10,972 nt of DNA from Bacteriovoracaceae bacterium UBA6261 (GCA_002440825.1 DJVH01000052.1:11328-22299); one strand, 5' to 3'. Positions 1 to 7,630 are shown, numbered from the stretch's first letter. Made by a program: numbers and translations. The notes: a model not told the origin generated them from the sequence alone.

Positions 1-29
1 GCTTACAGGAAAGTGTGTTGGAACCATGA

Positions 30-356
30 TTATTTTTTTGCAGGAGGAGTTGAATCAGAATTCATCATTCCACCATTCATCCCACCATTCATCCCACCAT
101 TCATCCCGCGCATTCTTCCTTTTCCATTCATTCTTCCCATGCCCATACCAAAACAATTTTGATTTCCGCCCTTAAGACAGGCTTCTCTCATTTCATTGTG
201 ACAAGATTGAATATCTTTGTCCGATCTCAAACAAGCGGCCATTTTTTCGTGGTTTAAGGCCATCGCTTCTCTTTGCTCTTTTGAAGGCTCAGCACTGAAA
301 ACGGAAACACTCATAACGGACAAGAGAACGACAAGACTCATCATAGCTGTTTTCAT
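30..356 (-). CDS. Small exported Cys-, Met- and Gly-rich protein, function unknown
   Basis: A 108-residue protein not assigned to a family. Residues 1-22 look like a Sec signal peptide: Lys2, a hydrophobic core rich in Val, Leu and Met, and a likely cut after Ala22 (VFSA|EP). The mature part has four cysteines (42, 52, 60, 68), spaced as two possible disulfides or a metal site, in a helical charged region. Residues from about 70 to the end are Met/Gly/Asn-rich, with three MNGG units encoded by an exact 12-bp tandem repeat. The start is supported by AGGAG six bases upstream of ATG. It should act in the periplasm or outside the cell. A Met/Cys-rich tail could bind copper or other soft metals, but that is inference only. 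It stands alone, with the regulator pseudogene upstream on the same strand. Confidence 0.8.
   Translation of the reverse strand: MKTAMMSLVVLLSVMSVSVFSAEPSKEQREAMALNHEKMAACLRSDKDIQSCHNEMREACLKGGNQNCFGMGMGRMNGKGRMRGMNGGMNGGMNGGMMNSDSTPPAKK
70..105. repeat. Three exact copies of a 12-bp tandem repeat inside a CDS
   Basis: Positions 70-81, 82-93 and 94-105 each read CCACCATTCATC without a mismatch. On the minus strand they encode consecutive Met-Asn-Gly-Gly units of the exported protein. The 12-bp length keeps frame, so gain or loss of units would change only tail length. Flanking sequence on both sides contains degenerate partial units. Confidence 0.9.
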
Positions 357-424
357 AATTTGCTCCTATTTATTTGGCAGCGATACCATGCAATTAGTCT
401 CATGCGTTTATTTATAACTGACTA

Positions 425-436
425 TGATTCGAATCA
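425..436. promoter_or_regulatory. 12-bp perfect palindrome upstream of the exported-protein gene
   Basis: TGATTCGAATCA is its own reverse complement and lies about 70 bases upstream of the start of the exported-protein gene, in the short gap between it and the AraC-type gene. Such a site could be an operator. No convincing -35/-10 pair was found next to it, so the role is inference. Confidence 0.3.
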
Positions 437-447
437 GGAATTATGGA

Positions 448-469
448 AATCATTTTACGCTTAATGATT
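448..469 (-). terminator. Weak AT-rich hairpin after the AraC-type gene
   Basis: AATCATT (448-454) and AATGATT (463-469) form a 7-bp stem with an 8-base loop a few bases after the stop of the regulator gene. The stem is all A/T except one pair and there is no clean U-run behind it on the minus strand, so this is at best a poor intrinsic terminator. Confidence 0.25.
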
Positions 470-474
470 CTCTT

Positions 475-1369
475 TTAAAGGACAGGCACCAATAGTTCGG
501 TCACCAATTCATCTTCAGGAACAATTTCTGGATTGCTCAGGTAGTTTTCGATACAGGCTCCATCTCGCAGTTGCACTTTGTTTTCGGCCAGTATTTTATA
601 AATGCGGTCAAAAGCATCCCATACACCACTAGTGGGTCCGATCAGAATAAATTTAGCGAATTTACCGCCCGGCATTTGTTTGTATTTGAGTCCTTTGGGA
701 ATGGAGAGAGGTTTTTCTTGCACACCTACAGCTGCATCATAAAACATCGTCGCTTCATCCTGGGTATTGGCATCCATAATACTGAAGCCCAGGTATTCAG
801 TGATGATATTTTTATCGACTTTCTTGTCCACTATGGGAATAAGTTCAAACCATGTTGGCATGGCCACTTCTTTAAAGATCCCGCTTTTTTCGACATAGAG
901 AACATGAGTGACTGAGCGGTTAATAAATTCAGGCTTTGTTGTTAAGTTCATAGGCATCTCCTTTTGTTGTGGACTGATGCTTAGATCATAAATGAGCGCA
1001 TTTTGTTTTTCTTTTCCAAGATTGCGAAAATCACTAGGACTTAATTTTAATGTCGTTTTAAAAACCTTATTAAAAGCTGATGGCGTTTCATATCCAACAC
1101 TGAGAGCAATTTCAGTAATCGGGCAGTCTGCATCTTCCTGAAGAATCTTAATGGCATTTAATAAACGGATCCGACGAAGATAATGAAAAGTCGTCTCCCC
1201 TGTGTAGGCCATGAACATCCTTCCAAAGTGATAAGGAGATGATCCTGCTTCCTGAGCAATTTTTTTTTAAGCTTAAATCCTTATTTGAATTCATTCTTAT
1301 AAAACGTTGGGCCCTTCCCACTTGAGAGCGATGAAAAATCCTGATGACTGTGTCGTTTTTTTTCTTCAT
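475..1369 (-). pseudogene. AraC-family regulator with GyrI-like effector domain, split by a +1 frameshift
   Basis: Two overlapping frames together make a complete regulator of about 297 residues. The first frame (start 1369) gives the first 36 residues, including AQRFIRMNSNKDLSLKK, typical of the first AraC helix. The second frame continues IAQEAGSSPYHFGRMF (first helix-turn-helix), then a second helix-turn-helix near residues 83-105 (PITEIALSVGYETPSAF) ending in the usual SPSDFR signature. A GyrI-like/SOUL-type small-molecule binding domain follows from about residue 145 to the end. The frames are joined only if the A9 run (1260-1268 on the plus strand, as T9) is read as A8. Either this is a real mutation, a homopolymer sequencing error, or the gene is read by polymerase slippage. 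The second frame alone begins at Met51 and lacks the first DNA-binding helix. Relatives sense cationic dyes or drugs; the ligand here is unknown. The ribosome-binding site before 1369 is weak. Confidence 0.85.
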
Positions 1370-1381
1370 AAAAAAAGAATA

Positions 1382-1400
1382 CCTTTTTTTATAAAAAAGG
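1382..1400. repeat. AT-rich inverted repeat upstream of the AraC-type gene
   Basis: CCTTTTTT (1382-1389) and AAAAAAGG (1393-1400) are exact inverted arms around TAT. The repeat sits 13-31 bases before the ATG at 1369 of the minus-strand regulator, overlapping its 5' leader. It may be an operator or an mRNA hairpin. The remaining sequence up to 1566 is AT-rich with no clear promoter consensus. Confidence 0.35.
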
Positions 1401-1566
1401 CCTGTCCAAAATTGCGATTAATGGTTCCAATGCACACATATTTTAAAAATGAATTTCTTTTCCTAAGTTTTCAAAAAAAATTGCACAGAGTGATAAAGTG
1501 ACACATTAAAACTTCCAACTGAAAAAATTGTTATGAAATTAACAAGAAGACATTTGGAGGAAATCA

Positions 1567-1869
1567 ATGCATCAAAACTTTAAAACTCTAGAATTGGCTA
1601 TTTTATTACACAAAAAAGTCGCTCCACTGGAAATCCCATTCTATCAAAAAGAGCAGCTTCAAAGGGCAAGTCAATCAATTGCGCTCAATCTCTCTGAGGG
1701 GGCGGGAAGATTTACCAGTTCTGAGAAAAAACGTTTTTATAAGATAGCTTTTGGTTCATTGAGAGAAACGCAAACCATTTTAAAAATGTTGGAGCTAAAG
1801 GATGAAGAGATTCTTTCACTCGCTGACAAAACCGCAGCTTCGTTGTATAAATTAATTAAGGCGCTATGA
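1567..1869 (+). CDS. Four-helix-bundle protein, S23/IVS family
   Basis: A 100-residue protein of the four-helix-bundle family first known from intervening sequences in 23S rRNA genes (S23). Recognisable family features are the stretch QLQRASQSIALNLSEGAGR at about residues 29-47, corresponding to the usual 'QLRRAAVSIPSNIAEG', then an aromatic/charged helix (KKRFYKIAFGSLRETQTIL, about residues 57-75), then a final amphipathic helix. It is slightly shorter than the usual 115-125 residues, mainly at the C-terminus. A strong GGAGG lies six bases before ATG. Members pentamerise in structures, and a related protein, Avd, assists the reverse transcriptase of diversity-generating retroelements. No reverse transcriptase, rRNA or variable repeat is visible here, so the role is unknown. 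The palindrome array begins 15 bases after its stop. Confidence 0.85.
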   Translation: MHQNFKTLELAILLHKKVAPLEIPFYQKEQLQRASQSIALNLSEGAGRFTSSEKKRFYKIAFGSLRETQTILKMLELKDEEILSLADKTAASLYKLIKAL

Positions 1870-1874
1870 CGCGC

Positions 1875-1976
1875 AATTTTTTTCGGTTAACCGTACGGTT
1901 AACAGTTAACTGTTACCGTTAACAGTGACTGTTAACTGTTATCCGTTAACCGATAACAGTTAACGGTGAAAAAAAA
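1875..1976. repeat. Array of overlapping GTTAAC-centred palindromes between T and A tracts
   Basis: Seven copies of GTTAAC occur at 1886, 1898, 1905, 1918, 1931, 1945 and 1959 (start positions), with variants GTTACC, GTTATC and GATAAC between them. Perfect dyads include an 18-bp palindrome (1886-1903, GTTAACCGTACGGTTAAC), a 16-bp palindrome (1900-1915), 8-bp arms 1918-1925/1929-1936 around TGA, and 13-bp arms 1931-1943/1952-1964 around 8 bases. A T7 run (1877-1883) precedes and an A8 run (1969-1976) follows, so the outer ends can also pair. Because T comes first and A last on both strands, it does not look like an ordinary terminator with a trailing U-run. It could be a multi-site operator, a cruciform, or a REP/BIME-like element. 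Confidence 0.9.
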
Positions 1977-2011
1977 TGCCCGAACTACCCGAAATGGTCA
2001 GGGGCAATTAA
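1976..2011 (+). pseudogene. Possible 5' stub of an Fpg/Nei-type DNA glycosylase gene
   Basis: An 11-codon ORF reads MPELPEMVRGN then TAA. MPELPE(V/M) is the almost invariant N-terminus of formamidopyrimidine-DNA glycosylase and endonuclease VIII-like enzymes, where Pro2 becomes the catalytic nucleophile after Met removal and Glu3 is also catalytic. Homology is visible for about seven residues; VRG may echo the usual VRRGL. Nothing resembling the rest of the enzyme follows in any frame before 2121. The upstream ribosome-binding site is weak (GGTGA). I infer a gene interrupted close to its start, perhaps by insertion of the element to the right. Chance is possible but a seven-residue exact match beginning at an ATG is unlikely. 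Confidence 0.4.
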
Positions 2012-2121
2012 TCAATCGAGAAATTTTAGTAGTTTGTAATTGAATTGCTAGTCTTCTTCTTCACGATACTTCATCAGGTTTAATTTTATTCAATTAGAAA
2101 GTCGGAAAACAATGAAATATT

Positions 2122-5100
2122 TTATCGTGAAATTTTATTGGTTATGTCTCTAGACATATCAATATTCTCTTTAAAAAACATATCCCAAACATCTAAGCAT
2201 CTCTCTCTAAGTTTAGAGTCAACTCCTGTTTGATCATATAGGCGTATCAGTAATGTCACAAAATTCTTGTATTCATAGTATTTAGAGTAATCTTCATTTG
2301 GGGCTTTATTACAGCTTAATAGCTGTTCACAAGCTATTAATATCAATTCACTAAACTTTACCAAATTGCCTCTATAGTTCTCTAAACAATGGAACAACTG
2401 AGTATCACCATCTTGAAATGCAAGCGAATTAACGTAACCAATTGCTAAATCTAAATTCTCTGGAGTATTTAAAAAGTCATCCTCATAAAATATTCGTGAT
2501 GACATATCTCTTATTTCTTTATCTGTATCATTAAAATAATTAGATAAAAGATTTCTAGCATCAAAAGCATACTTGTCGTTTCTTACTAAGTTTTTAAGGG
2601 CTTTTACAGCACCTTTTTTACATACAAAATCCCTTTTAATAACTTGCTCTAGCTCATCTCGAAATATTCCACTATAGCAATGTGAATAAAACACAACCAT
2701 TTCCGAAGCCATTTCTACGACCTCTTCTTCATCTGAAGTAAGCATTTTTCTGATTAAGCTGATAAGCCTCTCTTCTTTTGTACCTATCATATAATTAAAA
2801 AACTCAATAGACTCTCTTGAACATGTTACTCTCACATCTTTTGAAGATGATCTTACAAACCAATCTAATGCTTTCGCACTATCGATATTTATCATTGGAA
2901 GAGTTATGGAATGGATTGCAATCATTATCGACAAATGCTCATCATTCAAAATTTTTTCAATATTATCTTCCACTAAACTGACAAGATTATTATTTTTCCA
3001 CAACAAATCACCAATCGCTTCAACAGCAGAACCTCGAACTGAATTTATAGCTGTAGAATGCAAAGTTCTTGCAGAAGCATTATTATAAGTTTCTCCTTCT
3101 GACCATACGTTTAACTTTTCAACTATGGGGTCTTCATGTTTAATTGCTAATTCAAACAAATCTTCAATCATCCACTTTGGCCAATCTTCACCTGCCCTTC
3201 TTGTAAATAATGAACAAAATGATCGAGCAACTTCTCTTTCAAAGCGCAAATGCCTAAACTTTTTCCAAAAAATCTCAACATGAACAACACTAGCCATTTC
3301 CCATTCTTCACTTGGTTTTTCAGATTTGACTTGAGATAATGCTTCAATCATAGAAGAAACATAAGACGAATTAATTTGATCTGGAAGACTGTCAAAAATT
3401 CTACAAAATCTTTCTGGCTCACTTTTTGCGGCCCTCTCCAGACTTCTAGAAAACATTTCATGAGAAGAAACGTGAATCGTATTAGCGTCTACTTGAACCC
3501 AAGTTGAATGATCATGCCTCTTTTTTGTTTTTGCATTCGTGATAATTTCAATCCAAGATTTATCACTAATCTTACTAATATTTGATTCAATTTTTGATCC
3601 GACAAAGCCACCGCTTCCATTAAGACAACGAAAAAATCTAGACTTGGGATATTTATCAAATTTTCTATTTAAAACATTTATTAATTCTTTAGTTCGCATT
3701 GATGTTCTATCTTTATCCAATGAAGGAAGTAAAAAATACTGTGCGACTCCCCAAGCTGGAAAAAAATAACCATTCCTAGATGCTTTAATATAATATTCAA
3801 AATCTCTTCTAAAATCTTTCCCTCGTGGTGTAAATGAATAAAGAACTCCCTCTAACTTATTAAACAATTCAAGATTACAATCACCAGAAAACTTTTTAAT
3901 TAAGTCAGATGCTAATATCCACTTAGGTCTTTCAAAGTCTTTGCCGAGCGAAAATCTGTGATCATTTTCTAATAGCCAATTAACAACGAAATCGGCGTAG
4001 TTAATCGGAAGTGAAAGGTAAATTAAGCTTAAAACATTATCACTAAGAATTATCTTTTCTTTGGCTTTATTTTCAAATCTTAAAAATAGCTCTGCAGGAT
4101 AAAGCTCAGCCATTTTTTTACCTGACTCAATCAATAACAGAACGCAAAGATCAGAAAATTTATCAAGATGAGACCTACGATCAGAATACTTTTTTTCAAT
4201 GTCAAATGAGTCATACCTAGAGTGTAATTCTTTAGCGTCATGTTTTTTCACAACATCCGCAGAAAAATCAAAAAACACGTTCCAAATTTCATCAAATTTA
4301 CTTTCTGCTATTTTAAATATTGGTTTCAAATCGTGATCATACATTTTCCTGTCATAGGCAGAGAGGCCTATTGAATCTTTATCACTTTCAATTTCTGCCA
4401 ATAACTTTATTATTCGTATCGCAAATGATGGATTTCTTGTCGCAAGATCATTCCAATCTATAAACCTAAGTTGAAATCCATTTTTAATTAAATTTAATCT
4501 AAACTCAAATAAGGAATCAGTATCATCTGCTATTTGATAACTTAAACAACCAAATGCTTGCTCTTTTGAAATAAAACTCTCGTCATATGACTTTCGTAAA
4601 ACAGCTTCGATGACCTGAGGTGCTTCAATAACAACAGAAGACAATAACTGAAGTGCACTCGATACACTATTCTTGTCTGTAGATTGAATCCAATTTAAAA
4701 TAACACCATTATTTACCAGATGCCCAACCAAAACAGGGTTTCCTTGCACAGACCTCTTCAATACATGATCTCTCCACTCTTCGGAAAGTATTAATTCATC
4801 CAAAAAAAGAAATGAATCTTCGTTGACGATGCAAACTTGGCTAAATACTTCGAAAACAAGATGCTTGATATGAAAACGTACTGTCGCTGAAAATAAAATC
4901 TCTCTAGCTACTTTTAGAAAATCAGATTGAGACTCTTTAATTAATAAATATAAAAAAATAGATAGTTGTTGCCTTCGATATAATGTTTGCTCACTCTTAT
5001 CTCCTAGCCAGCTTAAAATACTCCCACCATTGTCAATTTTGCTTAAAACGCTATCTGCAATAAGATAATCAAGATAGCTTTGATGACAAAAGGCAATCCG

Positions 5101-6750
5101 TTCGCCCTGATTTTGAAGAATGGAATGTGATAGCAAAGCTTCAACAGCAACACTCGACAGCCCATCTAATACTCTTGCAGGGATTGATATCTCGCCTTTT
5201 CTTTCCATATACGTTGTAGTTTTAGACAATATTGCATTCAATTGCTCTGAACTAACACCTGCCTTCTCAATTATAGAGCGCTTATATTTCCAAAACAACT
5301 TCATCAATTCAGCTGTACTTACAAATGTCATACCCTCTTCAGACTTTAACTCTAACCACATATATAAATTCTGAGGATTCTTTAAGATATTTATCTGAGC
5401 TTTTGAAAGAAGTTTATTTTTAGGGCCGACAATATTACAAACTTCATTGTCTTCTAATTCTTTAACTTCAAGCTTTCTAAATTGCTGATCATTATTTTTA
5501 TTAAGCAACCAGTTTTTAATTTCAGGATCGTTTTCTAAGTCAAAGGTTCGGCAAACGATGACAATTTTTAAATTTCCACCTTCAAATTTGTTATATGCGA
5601 GTGCTTCTTTTATAAGCTGCTTACATACGATAATACTTTCAAGACTATTTTCACTCGTCCAACGGATAGCATCTAGCTGGTCTAAAATTAATACCGCTTT
5701 TCGATTTCCCGAAAACCCCGCAAGGCAGATTGCCGGCGAGTCTGGCAACCCAAGTTGTAATCCAAAAGCCCTTGAAGATCCCCTTGGGATATTTCTATCA
5801 AGCCTAATTGGAACGCAGGAAATGTTGTTTTCATCTAGCAAACGAATAAATTCATAAAGAACTCCAGATTTCCCCCTACCGGCTTCTCCATGCAAAATTA
5901 CAACATCACTTAAATCTAATAATTTAAAACATTCCTCAGTTTCTTTTCGTTTAATTAAATTATTGCTAATTAGAATGTTTGAGATAGAGTCATTGAAATT
6001 ACTTTTTAGAGAGTTCAAAGTGACACTCAAGCGATGATCATCTATTTTCATCCTTGGGTAAATTTCATTTTTTGCCAAGTAGGTGAGTAAGTTTTCAGAA
6101 TAAATTTGTTTTCCAAGCATTTTCTCATCAATGATATAACTTCTTAAAAGTGAAACTAACGTCTCTGGATTTCCAGTAAACATTAAAATTGCTTTTTGCT
6201 TTAAATCATCTAAAGTCTTATCTGTACCTGAATAAAACTCAACATTGAAATGCTGCAGATAAAAATGTGCCTTCACTCTGTCGTTCTGATTATCATGATT
6301 CAGACCAAGTGTTTTGCAAAAATCTTGATAAATTTTTATCTTATCTTTCGATCTAAGAACAATTCCACTGTAATACTCTTCTGAATCTGCAGACATTTGC
6401 GCATCAATACAAAGGTCATCTAATAAAGTAAAAGGCAGAGGTGAAACAAGTCTGAATTTGTTATTCCTTTCTCTTGATACGTGAACTGGGATTTTTTTTA
6501 TTACGCTTTTTAAATCTGAAACAGTCCACTTCTCATTAGATCCATTTCTTGCCTTACATTGCTCAGCAACTCGATTACCTTCAAAGTCTTCTACCCAAAG
6601 ATCAACCCCATCTTCTAATTGCCCTATAGCTTCAATAGTAACTGATCTAAATTTGTTTTCAGACAATATATCTAAAAGTCGATTAGCTATCCATAAACTC
6701 TCATAATGGTTTCCAAACTTATCAGCTCTTCCGCCTGGTGTGAATGCCAT
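2122..6750 (-). CDS. Avs-like STAND NTPase with N-terminal Mrr/Cap4-like nuclease, candidate anti-phage protein
   Basis: A 1542-residue protein with a three-part STAND/Avs layout. Residues 1-110 carry a restriction-nuclease-like fold: MAFTPGGRADKFGNHYE with Glu17, then DGVDLWV with Asp50 and EQCK with Gln64-x-Lys66, the D-QxK arrangement of Mrr-type PD-(D/E)xK enzymes. The NTPase core has Walker A GEAGRGKS (288-295, Lys294), Walker B LILDQLD (Asp357, Asp360), a sensor-like segment VIVCRT (Arg401), and a winged-helix motif FCHQSYLDYLIAD around His556 matching the NACHT/STAND 'H.sfqEY' motif. About 900 further residues are helical, HEAT/TPR-like, probably the sensor. Known Avs proteins bind phage terminase or portal and then cut DNA; that function is inferred here. 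GGAGGAG nine bases before ATG at 6750 decides the start over a TTG eleven codons upstream that has no ribosome-binding site. It follows tumA by 78 bases on the same strand. Confidence 0.8.
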   Translation of the reverse strand: MAFTPGGRADKFGNHYESLWIANRLLDILSENKFRSVTIEAIGQLEDGVDLWVEDFEGNRVAEQCKARNGSNEKWTVSDLKSVIKKIPVHVSRERNNKFRLVSPLPFTLLDDLCIDAQMSADSEEYYSGIVLRSKDKIKIYQDFCKTLGLNHDNQNDRVKAHFYLQHFNVEFYSGTDKTLDDLKQKAILMFTGNPETLVSLLRSYIIDEKMLGKQIYSENLLTYLAKNEIYPRMKIDDHRLSVTLNSLKSNFNDSISNILISNNLIKRKETEECFKLLDLSDVVILHGEAGRGKSGVLYEFIRLLDENNISCVPIRLDRNIPRGSSRAFGLQLGLPDSPAICLAGFSGNRKAVLILDQLDAIRWTSENSLESIIVCKQLIKEALAYNKFEGGNLKIVIVCRTFDLENDPEIKNWLLNKNNDQQFRKLEVKELEDNEVCNIVGPKNKLLSKAQINILKNPQNLYMWLELKSEEGMTFVSTAELMKLFWKYKRSIIEKAGVSSEQLNAILSKTTTYMERKGEISIPARVLDGLSSVAVEALLSHSILQNQGERIAFCHQSYLDYLIADSVLSKIDNGGSILSWLGDKSEQTLYRRQQLSIFLYLLIKESQSDFLKVAREILFSATVRFHIKHLVFEVFSQVCIVNEDSFLFLDELILSEEWRDHVLKRSVQGNPVLVGHLVNNGVILNWIQSTDKNSVSSALQLLSSVVIEAPQVIEAVLRKSYDESFISKEQAFGCLSYQIADDTDSLFEFRLNLIKNGFQLRFIDWNDLATRNPSFAIRIIKLLAEIESDKDSIGLSAYDRKMYDHDLKPIFKIAESKFDEIWNVFFDFSADVVKKHDAKELHSRYDSFDIEKKYSDRRSHLDKFSDLCVLLLIESGKKMAELYPAELFLRFENKAKEKIILSDNVLSLIYLSLPINYADFVVNWLLENDHRFSLGKDFERPKWILASDLIKKFSGDCNLELFNKLEGVLYSFTPRGKDFRRDFEYYIKASRNGYFFPAWGVAQYFLLPSLDKDRTSMRTKELINVLNRKFDKYPKSRFFRCLNGSGGFVGSKIESNISKISDKSWIEIITNAKTKKRHDHSTWVQVDANTIHVSSHEMFSRSLERAAKSEPERFCRIFDSLPDQINSSYVSSMIEALSQVKSEKPSEEWEMASVVHVEIFWKKFRHLRFEREVARSFCSLFTRRAGEDWPKWMIEDLFELAIKHEDPIVEKLNVWSEGETYNNASARTLHSTAINSVRGSAVEAIGDLLWKNNNLVSLVEDNIEKILNDEHLSIMIAIHSITLPMINIDSAKALDWFVRSSSKDVRVTCSRESIEFFNYMIGTKEERLISLIRKMLTSDEEEVVEMASEMVVFYSHCYSGIFRDELEQVIKRDFVCKKGAVKALKNLVRNDKYAFDARNLLSNYFNDTDKEIRDMSSRIFYEDDFLNTPENLDLAIGYVNSLAFQDGDTQLFHCLENYRGNLVKFSELILIACEQLLSCNKAPNEDYSKYYEYKNFVTLLIRLYDQTGVDSKLRERCLDVWDMFFKENIDMSRDITNKISR

Positions 6751-6759
6751 TGAATATAA

Positions 6760-6766
6760 CTCCTCC
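6760..6766 (-). promoter_or_regulatory. Strong Shine-Dalgarno site of the Avs-like gene
   Basis: GGAGGAG on the minus strand, nine bases before the ATG at 6750. It lies inside the extension that a TTG start at 6783 would add, and so argues for the shorter protein beginning MAFTPGG. Confidence 0.75.
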
Positions 6767-6785
6767 GATGAGTCACTGACCAAGT

Positions 6786-6811
6786 CAAAGACTTATACTG
6801 GCAGGACTTTG
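6786..6811 (-). other. Intercistronic hairpin between tumA and the Avs-like gene
   Basis: CAAAGAC (6786-6792) and GACTTTG (6805-6811) form a 7-position inverted repeat with one mismatch and a 12-base loop, in the 78-base gap and about 20 bases upstream of the Avs ribosome-binding site. It has no U-run, so it would not terminate. It could mark an mRNA processing or stability point that sets different levels of antitoxin and nuclease. This role is inference. Confidence 0.3.
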
Positions 6812-6828
6812 CAAATTTTAAAAGTTAA

Positions 6829-7275
6829 TCAAACAGCTCTCACTTCACTAATCGCGTCAGCAAGGACTCTTTCAGATCTTTCACTCACAGCAAGTGGCAT
6901 AGATCCCTTATCTTCAATCATTATTACATCGTAATCAAAAGCTAACTCAGGACGAATCGGTTTTCTGCCTCCTACTTCCTGAATAAGTTTAATAAAACCG
7001 TGAGACTCTAACGATCTACAATCAGCGAGAACGTGTTGAGGTTGTCTATTAAGATAAGTCGCAAGTTCATAAACAGAGCCCGGCTTAAGTTTTGAAATCG
7101 CACTTAAAATATTGGCCTTATTTGAAGTCATGAATGATCTATAAGTATCGATTGAATCAAAATTGATTACATCAGGAGAATCAACAAAAGCCGAGTGAGA
7201 ATCAATCGCCTGATTGATATCTTGAAAAAGATCACCCATCTCTTGAAAATGAATAGTTAATTTCTTTAAGCTCAT
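6829..7275 (-). CDS. tumA: HVO_A0114-family winged-helix antitoxin, TumA-like
   Basis: A 148-residue protein with a winged helix-turn-helix at about residues 50-118: SNKANILSAISKLKPGSVYELATYLNR, then a recognition helix (about 76-92) and a wing (VGGRKPIRPELAFDYDVIMI). This matches the HVO_A0114 family of DNA-binding proteins usually found next to TumE toxins. The N-terminal 45 residues are helical and acidic, perhaps the toxin contact. The start at 7275 is chosen because AGGAG lies eight bases upstream and because its ATG overlaps the stop of tumE in an ATGA, which couples translation; an upstream start would extend further into tumE. It is expected to neutralise the toxin and repress the operon. 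Downstream lies the Avs-like nuclease gene, which it may also control. Confidence 0.8.
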   Translation of the reverse strand: MSLKKLTIHFQEMGDLFQDINQAIDSHSAFVDSPDVINFDSIDTYRSFMTSNKANILSAISKLKPGSVYELATYLNRQPQHVLADCRSLESHGFIKLIQEVGGRKPIRPELAFDYDVIMIEDKGSMPLAVSERSERVLADAISEVRAV

Positions 7276-7589
7276 TTTAAAATCTCCTGACATTTTTCTT
7301 GAAATATTTTCCAAGCGTCTTTCCAGTCATCAAGGTGAAGTGGCTCTCTAAAATCATGATCCTCTGGAAGCTTGTCGTGTGAATGAAATCCAAAAGGTTT
7401 GTGGTTATCAATTAAAACCATCAACTCCGTTTCATTCTCATCGTTTATATCCAAACGAATCAATTTAAATACGGCCTTCACTCCTTCAGGGTATTTGTCC
7501 TTATCATCATGATCTTCAATAGAAATATCGATCTTGTACTTGAAACCATCTTTGCCAATCGTTATCGAAGTCTTCTTGACTGGGTTCAC
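7272..7589 (-). CDS. tumE: TumE-family toxin (former DUF6516)
   Basis: A 105-residue protein beginning at a GTG. The C-terminal half has the family pattern LIDNHKPFGFHSH at about residues 59-71 (His63, His69, His71) followed by an acidic stretch and REPLHLDDWKDAWKIFQEKC, matching TumE proteins, which have beta strands, a His-rich centre and a C-terminal helix. The mechanism of TumE toxins is not established to my knowledge. The GTG at 7589 is preceded by GGAGG at short spacing (four bases). An in-frame GTG at 7625 would add twelve residues but has no ribosome-binding site. The toxin-first order and the 4-base ATGA overlap with tumA are usual for this pair. Expression probably begins at a promoter near 7659-7687. 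Confidence 0.78.
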   Translation of the reverse strand: MNPVKKTSITIGKDGFKYKIDISIEDHDDKDKYPEGVKAVFKLIRLDINDENETELMVLIDNHKPFGFHSHDKLPEDHDFREPLHLDDWKDAWKIFQEKCQEILK

Positions 7590-7630
7590 CCTGCCTCCAT
7601 TGTAACACTTTTCGGATATATCCACAAACC

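Noticed and set aside
571..915. Plus-strand open frame opposite the AraC-type gene
   Set aside because: It lies wholly over the GyrI-like domain coding sequence, has no ribosome-binding site and no recognisable protein features.
1567..1869. S23-type gene as Avd of a diversity-generating retroelement
   Set aside because: No reverse transcriptase, template repeat or variable repeat is present in the window.
1884..1967. Palindrome array as a CRISPR or an integron attC cluster
   Set aside because: There are no regular 25-40 base repeats with unique spacers, and GTTAAC does not fit the GTTRRRY core of attC sites because the sixth base is C; no cas or integron integrase gene is nearby.
1875..1976. 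Palindrome array as a simple bidirectional terminator
   Set aside because: On both strands the T-run precedes the dyads and the A-run follows them, the reverse of a hairpin followed by U's.
5558..5857. Plus-strand open frame opposite the Avs NTPase core
   Set aside because: It is the reverse of the conserved Walker-motif region, so its openness follows from the real gene's codon use.
6751..6783. Upstream TTG start for the Avs-like protein
   Set aside because: It would add eleven residues across a strong GGAGGAG site that is correctly placed for the ATG at 6750, and the MAFTPGG start fits the nuclease domain.
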